From Smittium culicis (taxonomy: Eukaryota > Kickxellomycota > Harpellomycetes > Harpellales > Legeriomycetaceae): a stretch of 16,984 nucleotides of DNA. Both the position numbers and the translations under genes were made by a program. Every line of letters starts with the position of its first letter. The first letter of the stretch is position 1. Shown here in pieces: positions 9,256 to 16,984 of this stretch. The stretch is taken from assembly GCA_001970855.1 (NCBI GenBank), contig LSSN01005115.1:1-16984 (forward strand), read 5' to 3'. Below the pieces are notes generated by a model. That model ran no database searches, had not been told where the DNA came from, and saw only the letters and a list, made by a program, of their open reading frames with translations.

Positions 9256-9713
9256 TGACGATAGCTATGTTCTACAAAATAAACAAATTCCATGGAATCC
9301 ATCACATATACTTTTTAGCAAAGAAAAGTAACAGGAAATTAAAAAATTTATTAAGCTGAGGGCCAGGTCACAAGGCGGTAGCTTGGAATTCGCAGACCCA
9401 AGGTTGTAAGATATGGGAGACAGACTTTGCATGATCTCCGTGGAATCTAATATCTTAAGTGATACGGAAAGTCTGCAACCGGAAACTCACAATAATACTA
9501 GTTACCCTTATCTGGGTCACGGAAATTTTGTTCCAATTGATCAAGAGTATGGCGATAAAATATCCACTGAGGGTTCCAGAATCAGATGTTCTGCTTGACC
9601 TGCGAAACATAAAATCTTTGATGCACAGAAAAAAAAATTGGAGCCTAATCGCACGGAACATAAGCGGAGTCAGTATCAAAAATAAGTTAGTTGCGAAGAA
9701 TCCGTCAACTTGA
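9256..9713 (+). pseudogene. Methyltransferase-like segment between RNase H and recombinase
   Basis: The RNase H frame goes on from 9256 to the stop at 9711, broken by TGA at 9357 and 9432 and TAA at about 9453. It contains GPGHKAVAWN, then stop-SPWNLI at 9432-9449, ILVTLIWVTEILF and the long well-kept piece IKSMAIKYPLRVPESDVLLD, ending in RKKNWSLIARNISGVS. DIRS1-group elements carry a DNA N6-adenine methyltransferase-like domain in this place. The SPW box sits where the N/D/S-PP-W/Y/F motif of that family is expected, with the first residues lost to the stop. Its role in these elements is not established. I am confident that the segment is part of the element, less confident of the methyltransferase label. 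Confidence 0.6.
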
Positions 9714-10640
9714 TGATTTGGTCTTCGAAATAGATAGAGCAGTTTAAAAAATGCAACAGAACTTAGAAAAAATTTTCAGCATGGTGAACTGAACCAAAAA
9801 TAAATGAATACTCATTTAAATTTTTTGATATTATAAATTAACTATTCCAAGAAATGAGAAAGTATAAGTAGACCCCAAATAAAACAATATATCATTCATC
9901 AGCTATTGTAAACCTCTATGACAACCATAATTCAATAAATAAGAAAGAAAAATTTAAAGTTTTATTAGAATGCTAAAAGAATCAACAATAAAATCATTTG
10001 ATAAACCTATAATGATTTGAATAAAATCACTAAAGTAATACGATGCTGTAGGGGGGGGGGTCGATAACATGAGTACAAAAGACTATACTGAGAAGCTGAG
10101 TTTTTTTAATACCAACCGCAGGTTCCTCAGACCATCTGAAATTGAACATATTCGTGACGATAAAATCAAAATTTCTGACTCCACCTTGTAACTAGTAATA
10201 ATAAAACCAAAAAAGAAACGGTATTAGGATTATAAAGAAATTTGTAAATGTCCAAAACCATAATTTGGGTTATTTGTGTCCATTGAAAGTATTTCAGTCA
10301 TACAAGCTAAGGATCGCTACTACAAGATGTGAACAGTCCATTGTTAAAGGCGTAAACATCTAATATGCAGCGTTAGTCAAAAAGACTAATAATAATAACG
10401 AACCCATATATTCATAAAGAATCAGGCGTCACATTGTCTCATTAATTGAGCTCCTTGAAGTCTCATCGGGGGATCTTTCGACCCTAGGCAAGAGCTCAAG
10501 GTTCTACAAGCACCGCGATCTCAGGGGCTAATATTCAGGCTATCCAAACTGAGGACTTTTGGTCTTTTTAGATAATTTTCGACTTGTTCAAAAGATTTCT
10601 AAGTAAGACTAGTATTAGTTTAACTGATAGGGTTTATTAA
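9710..10640 (+). pseudogene. Tyrosine recombinase of the DIRS-type element, inactivated
   Basis: The N-terminal SAM-like core-binding part lies at 9710-9970 in frame 2 (FKKCNRT, KKFSAW, KINEYSFKF, IVNLYDNHNS). The catalytic domain begins at 10069 in frame 1 (STKDYTEKLSFF) with the first Arg in FLRPSEIEHI (Arg codon 10129-10131). It continues in frame 2 with IIKKFVNVQN and CPLKVFQSYKLR (10226-10360), and ends in frame 0 with ARAQGSTSTAISGANIQAI, holding the second Arg at 10491-10493. FWSF and FDLFKR follow. In this family the final box reads FDxFYR; here the nucleophilic Tyr is Lys (AAA, 10590-10592). The frame closes with TAA at 10638. Four frames, several stops and the missing nucleophile show it cannot act. 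The enzyme would normally insert the circular DNA form by site-specific recombination. Confidence 0.82.
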
Positions 10641-13600
10641 AAAGCTCTGAAGGTATATAATGCGTATTTTAGGCTTTATAAAACCATTTATAGTCTTTAT
10701 ATCTTCGAATAAATTATCAAAATTGACTGATGTACGTTATAAAAATAGAAAGCTGGTAAAACTTCAGCATTTGGAGTTTGCGGCTGGGAATTTTGATTTT
10801 GGTAAAGTTTTGAATACTTTTTAACCGTAGGTTGAGAATGATCTTTAGGCTCCTTGATCATTATTGGATTTTATGCTGAGAATTAGAGTTTGATAAAATA
10901 TTTTTTCTGGTATATCATGGTTTTTTCAACCAATTCGTCACGCTAGCAAGTTATAAAAGAAAATTCTATTCATTTTTAGATATTTTCCTTATTTCAACGA
11001 GCGTATTTATAATAAGCTAACATAGAAGAACCTTTTTAGTATTGCAAATGATGATAAAATATACATATTATTCTAGCCTTACTTAACCCTGGATTTTTTA
11101 TCTTATGTAATAATAAATAGGGCGTGTTTTATGGAATAATAAGACCTAATTCGATAAAATCGGATTCTTATATCTTCACTATCGTATTTGTCAAAGTGAC
11201 TAGTGGTATTGATAGGTATTTGATCATTTTACTATTTTGATATAACATTTAGTATCTTTAATTTCTACTTCGATCATTAGTGTGCGTATAAAATCGTATT
11301 CAAGTTATAAAAAGTTGCTTCATTGAACACAATAAATTGCAGAATATGCCAATGGGATCCTTGAAGTCCCATAATAATTTATACTTTCTTGACCTGGAAT
11401 TGATAGTGTGTTCTGGTTAATATCTTATTGAACAATCTGCTTTTTGCAAAATTTTTTAATATAATTATTTTCAAATTTAAAATCTAGAAAGATGATATGA
11501 AAATTATATCTAATCGAAATTAATAGTTTTAATTTTAAATCTTTATATTTCATTTTACTTGACTCATTTTTAAACATTATTAATTTTACTTTTAGTATTA
11601 ACCAATTTGATGTATACACATAAAATGCATGTCATCAGAAATATATAATTTATATTACTCAACTCTAAAGCTTTATTAGACTCGAACAATATGAGCTACT
11701 GATTTGAATTCACTATATATAATGTCTAGAAAATGCAATCCAGCATTAAAATAAAAAAAGAATCGTAAGTATAAAACACAATATGTCATAGATAGGTTTT
11801 ATTTACGTATCTAGAATACAAATTACCAAATTATTCTCCGACGATATAAGCACTGTAGTCTTTTTTCTTTATGTTTTGCAAATCTGAGAACATACATTTA
11901 CACAGTGTTTTTTTTATACAAAGCTAATCTAAAGAGAGAGTTGGCTCATTGGTTTATTATTATTACCATTATTTTAACTACTATTTTTCTTAATCAATCA
12001 TTATTAACATTTCGCAGATGATAAATTTATTCTTTATTCATAAAAAAAAAAGAACTAAGTTTAAAAGCTAGAATTCTGAAGTCTTACCTTCAGTTGAAGT
12101 TCAATTTATAAATTTTACTTATATCATCAATTTTTAATCGCAAATTAAAATAACCAAAAAAAAATAATCATAAAATCTTTACTATAAATTTAAATTTAAT
12201 ATAAATTGAACTTATTCAAAAATTAGCTAAAAGAACAGAAGCAAAGTTATCTTTAAACACTTTGTGCCAGGGAGATTAAATCCTCTGTGACACATGTTTG
12301 TATCAGTGGTAAACAATCTTCAAGTAAATTTAGCCAATAGAAAAAATATTTTCTTACTAGTAGTTCAATACTTGAACTTGTATATAGCTTAGACAAAATT
12401 TATGGAATTGAAAAAAAAAGTATCAAATTTGTATCGGGATAAAAGATGATTCGATTTGAAGGGTTATATACACGTGAGAAATACTCAATTCATGTGATTA
12501 AGAAATTACAAAAATTACCAAAAGTCAAAAAAACTCAAAAAATGCAATTCTTAAGAAACCAATATGAAGCTACAAAACTATCAAATTAGAATATGGTAAA
12601 AAATTTCATATTATTCAAATATTTTTCGGCCTGCTAAATTCAGATTTAGTAGAGCTGCTGTTTAAAATAAGATTCTTATTAAAATATTAAAATAGTATCC
12701 GCAATAATGTATAAGAACAGTAAATAAATTCAGAAAATTATCAGAATAACTTTTTTTACTAAAATTGAAGATTTGATATGAATGAAAATTGAATCTAAAG
12801 AGAAATTAAAATTTTCTCGGAAAGGAGACTTATTCTTGCAGAATCAGAAAAAAATCGCACCACAGTAATTCCAAATGCTGACTTGGATTATTTGATTAAA
12901 ATTTTAAGCTATTATATAAATAAACCACATCTAATCTCCTCTATATGGGATCTATGAGTATAGGAATACTGAAAAAAAAATAACTGATGATATTTACGTA
13001 ATTTCTGCGCGACCTTTCGACTAGTTTAAAAAAAACATAAGATTTAAGAGTGATAAAGAAGAAAGGTTATAAACAGGTAAAAATGTCGAGAAAAAACTTG
13101 AAAAATGATAAGAAATTGATAAAATGGCTATGTAAAATGATTTACAATAAAAATTAAATTTCATTTCATGGATTCATATAGTTCAATTAATGAAAATATG
13201 TAACATAATAATGACTTGTAAATTATGCAAATTAATACCTTAAATATAAATATATATAGCTAATAAAAAATAATTAAACATCTACGAGCGAAAAATCAAA
13301 TTCCTAGTAAAAATTTGGAAAATTTAATTATAAGCTCAAGTAGTCAATAAGAGAGGTATCCAATTTACTTCTTGGAAAATTATAATATAATAAAATGCAA
13401 GTTTACAAAAAAAAAATAAATAAAAGCTTAATCTTTGATTTATTTATCCTTTATTACATTGATATTTAAAAAAAATTATTAAAATAATTTAAAATAATAT
13501 AATTGTGTATTTAAAAAAATATATCTAAAAAAGGATAAATATATAGGTATAAAAAGGATTAATATTTACTAAAAGTGGCAAAAACGGTAACTAGTGTTCA

Positions 13601-14349
13601 TATTTTATAAGCTTTGGTATTTTTTAAATATATTGTGATTTACAAATAAATTAGACATATCTAAAAATATTCCTGTGTTAAACATCAATTGTCAATGATA
13701 AGAAAAACAGTCGAGATCAAAATACCAAAATTTTCTATAGAAACTTGAAACAACCACAACCTAAAATATAATAGTGATAAAGACTTCAATCTAATTATTG
13801 CAAAAATTTATTTTTAATTGGTATCTTAATAAATAGATTATAAGACTTCAATTATGATTTCTAGTATAAATAAATGGGGACACTTTCAGTTTAGTTTTCT
13901 GGTTAATCCACCCTAATGACTTTTTAAAATCGAAAAATTAGAAATGTAAAATTTTTTCTATAATAAATTATTAATAATTGCATATCTTACTGCGATATAA
14001 TAAAATAGTTTCATATAATCAATGTATATTTTTCAATAGTTACAAAAGAACGAGAAAAAAACTCTTAGCATTTTACATATAAAAATAGATCCAGATTATA
14101 GTAAATTTTTTAAAGATGAAATTAATAAAAAAAATAGAAATAGTAAGTTTATATAACATCAGAATAATAAATCTTAAATTACCTTTTATTTTATATATAA
14201 AAATATTAGCTGAAAATTATTGAAAATATAAAAATTATGTTATATAATTTAATACATGAATTAAGGATAAATGGAAATTCGAGGATTGAGCATATTCTAT
14301 TATTATCATCAATCATCACTAGATCCCACAGATACAATCGAGAGGGTTA

Positions 14350-14370
14350 AACATCAGACCATCTGATGTT
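14350..14370. repeat. Perfect 9-bp inverted repeat with 3-base loop
   Basis: AACATCAGA at 14350-14358 and TCTGATGTT at 14362-14370 are exact reverse complements around CCA. It sits in a locally less AT-rich patch (about 14275-14400) inside the desert. Function unknown; it may be a relic of an element end or chance. Confidence 0.6.
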
Positions 14371-16712
14371 ATCTATAGCATCTAAACCAAGAAAAAAATA
14401 TTAAAAATGTAAAATCGATGTGGAAATTGAACTACTCGTATTTTCCCAACAATTTAATCACCCAAGAAGCCAGAAAAAGCATTCAAAATTATGTTTTTAT
14501 ATAAGAATTTATGACCAAAGATCAAGCTAAGCTAAGAGCATAATAAACATTGAAAATCAAGTAATAAGGAAAATAAGAATATCCCAGAAAATTTTCTGTA
14601 TACTATATTTTTTTAAAAAAACACGCCAAAGAGCAATTCTTAAGAAAAATGTATTTACAATAGTAGGAATAGAAAATCAAAAGAATAAATAGCGTCTATA
14701 TTGACTCACATCTGGAAAAAAATATTTATTATATCGTAGTAAAAACCTACTAGCCAATGATATGAATATAGTTTTGATCCGAAAGGAATGACACTTTTTT
14801 TTTTCTTTTAACAAAGAAAATCCTAGGCTCTCATTTTACAAAGTTTTTTTTTTTCAACATCAAAATACCAAATTGATTGGATCTTTACCATATTTAAATA
14901 AAAATTAATCTTTACTTTATCTTACTATATTATTTTATTGGTGTTTATCACTTTCATTATTTCTCTTTATTTTACATAATATTTACTAAAAGTAAGAAAT
15001 ATTTATTTTCACGAAAAAGGTATAAAAATACCTTAAAAAAAACACATTTTTTATCATAATCCAGAATTTTGTATTTGAAAAACCTAATAAATTTAATCCA
15101 AATTTAAAAATAAATAAAAAAAAAAGTACAAAACATCTATTTTTTTGAATAGTGAAACACATTTAGCCCCGCTCCAGATTATAAACGGAAACAATTAAAA
15201 ATTGGATTAAATTTTATGAAAAGTATTGAAAGCCTTAGAATCATTTTTCTAGGCAAATGAAACGTAAAACGAATATACGGGAAAAAAAATTTTTTTTTGC
15301 ATTAATATGGAATTAGCGTGATAAAAGAATATCAGAAATCGAATAAAAATTTTAAAAAATTTTTGCTGAACTTTTTGATAACAAGTAAATAGAATGTAAG
15401 GGTTCATTTCTTTCTTCTTCTTTTATTAGAGTTACAACTAAACTTTGTAGATAGGTATAATAATAGCAAAGGAACTTTGAAAGAAATGGTTTGAGAAACT
15501 TCATTTTAACTAAAAAAAGGTTGAAATGAATCAGAAGCACCAATAATTGAGTATTATTCAAGATTTCAGGATAATATTACGTCCGTTAAAGAAAAAAATT
15601 GCAATTAAATTGAAAATAAAAAAGTTGTACTGAAATAATTTAATTAGAATTTAAAATAATATTTTCATAAAGCAGATTTGTAAATAATAGTTACAACTGG
15701 AGGTGAATATAATTTTCTAACTGTGGTTCAAAAATTTTATAAAAGATTTAAATGAATAGAATAAAAAATCATATTTAAGATGATAAACGCACAACTCAGA
15801 GATATTAGATTTTAATATGTTAATTTTATAACATCTAAACTATATTCCAATACTTGAATCGATAGAAATTAACATGAAAATCCAATACGTGTTCTAATTA
15901 TTTTAGTTCAACAGAAAGCTTAAAAATTAAACTGAATATTTTTATTCAAGTAACTATAAGTTTTTGAGTTTAAAGATAAACTTTTTTTTTATTATTTAAA
16001 ATGAATACTTGTTAATTAAATAGGAAAAATTGATTTAACAATGATAAAAAAATCATGTATATATACAAAAAAGATTAGGAAAGGGAATAGAATATCTTCA
16101 TAATATATAAACTGGTATCATTGCTCATATCAGGTGTAGAAACTTTTTATGCGAAATATAAATAGTATATCTTGTTTAAAAAAATTTGGCGTTAAAGAAT
16201 AATAAGATATTTTATATAAGGTAGATATGATTATTATAAACTAAAGAAAAATAAAATAATAAACTCCAAAAAATCATACTCATAAAATGATTTATAAATA
16301 TAAGTCATAATACATACAATTCAAAAATTAATTATATCTAAATTATTAAAAGAATTGGTAAAATTTTTAAATTTTAATGTATAGTAATCAGAAAAAACTC
16401 TAAAAGTAAAAAAATAAAATAACCTAATAATATAATAAAAATATTAGATTAAAATTATTATAAGATAGATATATATCATTTTTATGCAAGTAAATTGATG
16501 CTAATAATCTTTTCTGTCAAATTAAATTTCAAGAAAAATTCGCATTATAATAGTATTGATAGTAAAAAAATATATATTATGTGAAATAGAAGCACCTTTT
16601 TAATTCTAATCGAAACATATGTTAATTTAAAATAATTTATGTAAATAACGCAATAAATTAACAAAACAATAAATGAAAACTGAAAAAATTGGATAAAAAT
16701 ATCAAAAAAAGC

Positions 16713-16742
16713 ATAAACAAATATAAACAAATATAAATAAAA
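16713..16742. repeat. Short tandem repeat, 10-base unit
   Basis: ATAAACAAAT occurs twice in direct succession (16713-16722, 16723-16732), followed by the near copy ATAAATAAAA. A simple low-complexity repeat with no evident function. Confidence 0.7.
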
Positions 16743-16907
16743 CCAAATGTAAAAAATTAATGAAAATAATATTTAACTTGAAAATTAAACTAAACATAAA
16801 TTTGTTAATCATAAAGTAATTAACAATAATCCAATTAATAGGAATAATAATATCAATGATAAATTACAAAGAAAAAAACCTCAAAAATAAAATACAAATT
16901 TCAACCA

Positions 16908-16984
16908 ATTCCCCTCCGCCGCTCTAGCAGCTCCATACCCGCTGGGCATTGGTTCAAGGGGGCTGGTGAATCATTTATACTTTG
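16908..16984. other. Abrupt GC-rich segment at right edge, possibly start of a gene or repeat
   Basis: After kilobases of AT-rich sequence the last ~75 bases contain CCCCTCCGCCGCTC, GCTGGGC and AAGGGGGCTGG. The minus strand is open from the edge to a TGA at about 16906-16908 and reads DSPAPLNQCPAGMELLERR, the better-looking protein frame. One plus-strand frame is also open to the edge (PAGHWFKGAGES). The likely explanation is the end of a gene or of another repeat running in from the right. I do not recognise the protein, and 75 bases are too few to decide. Confidence 0.4.

Larger units (their letters stand above)
6919..10640 (+). mobile_element. Degenerate DIRS-type (tyrosine recombinase) retrotransposon
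   Basis: Reading all three forward frames together shows five domains in the DIRS order: Gag-like region, reverse transcriptase, RNase H, methyltransferase-like segment and tyrosine recombinase. DIRS elements integrate with a tyrosine recombinase instead of a DDE integrase and lack LTRs and target-site duplications. The pol-like reverse transcriptase boxes, the RNase H that leads straight into a methyltransferase-like box, and a C-terminal R..R..Y-type recombinase all fit the DIRS1 group. The body is about 3.7 kb and is broken by many frameshifts and stops, so no protein longer than about 100 residues is now encoded. I could not find the terminal inverted repeats or the internal complementary region, so the outer borders are those of the recognisable coding sequence. 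The base composition is visibly richer in GC than the flanks. Confidence 0.88.
10641..16905. other. Gene desert, very AT-rich
   Basis: Over 6 kb with no recognisable gene on either strand. Open frames of about 60-70 codons at 11425-11619, 15352-15561 and 16545-16730 on the minus strand are dominated by Ile, Phe, Lys, Asn and Leu, as expected of chance frames in AT-rich DNA. The first 300 bases should contain the 3' terminal repeat of the DIRS element if it survives, but I could not see it. Poly-A and poly-T runs are frequent. No tRNA, rRNA, satellite array or terminal repeat was recognised. Confidence 0.65.

Noticed and set aside
7848..9434. Alternative genetic code with TGA as Trp
   Set aside because: Several TGA codons sit at expected Trp positions, but TAA and TAG also interrupt the frames, frameshifts abound, and the intact GST uses TGG normally. 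Decay is the simpler explanation.
9413..9598. Plus-strand 61-codon frame, and the minus frame at 9455-9679
   Set aside because: Both overlap the frame-0 element sequence (long piece 9459-9713), which fits the family; these are shadows.
6919..10640. Introns explaining the frame changes
   Set aside because: Protein-like sequence is nearly continuous across the frame changes, with no removable GT...AG interval at them; in-frame stops and lost catalytic residues also point to a pseudogene.
6919..10640. Ty3/gypsy or copia LTR element
   Set aside because: No LTRs, protease or DDE integrase are seen, and a tyrosine recombinase follows the RNase H; this is DIRS architecture.
13410..13450. A/T-rich inverted repeat around AGCTTAATCTTT
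   Set aside because: Made of simple ATAAAT/ATTTAT strings that arise easily at this base composition.
11425..16730. Minus-strand frames at 11425-11619, 15352-15561 and 16545-16730
   Set aside because: Composition is only what AT-rich DNA gives by chance (Ile, Phe, Lys, Asn, Leu), with no motif and no supporting context.

Overview
This is eukaryotic DNA, strongly AT-rich between genes, with one ordinary host gene end and two decayed retroelements. An early-diverging fungus is my best guess, because tyrosine-recombinase retrotransposons together with zinc-knuckle non-LTR elements in an AT-rich genome are common there. The sequence alone does not fix the taxon. Nothing looks bacterial: there are no operons, no Shine-Dalgarno-led genes, no CRISPR and no recognisable tRNA or rRNA.

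Layout. Positions 1-654 hold the 3' part of an omega-like glutathione transferase gene, cut by the left window edge, followed by a likely polyadenylation signal. Positions 655-1457 are non-coding and include an imperfect hairpin and A-rich tracts. Positions 1458-4430 hold a damaged non-LTR (LINE-type) retrotransposon. Its ORF1 is open for 315 codons with an RRM-like part and a zinc knuckle that has lost its last cysteine. An acidic tail broken by frame changes and stops follows, then probable remnants of the C-terminal half of ORF2. The endonuclease and most of the reverse transcriptase appear to be missing. Positions 4430-6900 are AT-rich with one unidentified minus-strand coding-like tract.

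Positions about 6919-10640 hold a DIRS-type retrotransposon fossil. It is invisible to simple ORF calling but becomes clear when the frames are read together. In order there are a Gag-like region, reverse transcriptase, RNase H, a methyltransferase-like segment and a tyrosine recombinase. Key catalytic residues of every enzyme domain are altered, and many changes look like G-to-A or C-to-T. From 10640 to about 16905 is a gene desert of very AT-rich sequence. The last ~75 bases switch abruptly to GC-rich sequence that may be the start of another gene or repeat.

The genes do not form a pathway: the picture is a host gene end next to a graveyard of retroelements. I see no convincing new biological system. 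The items most worth checking are the unusually well-kept ORF1 frame, the biased pattern of active-site losses, the unidentified minus-strand tract and the GC-rich right edge.
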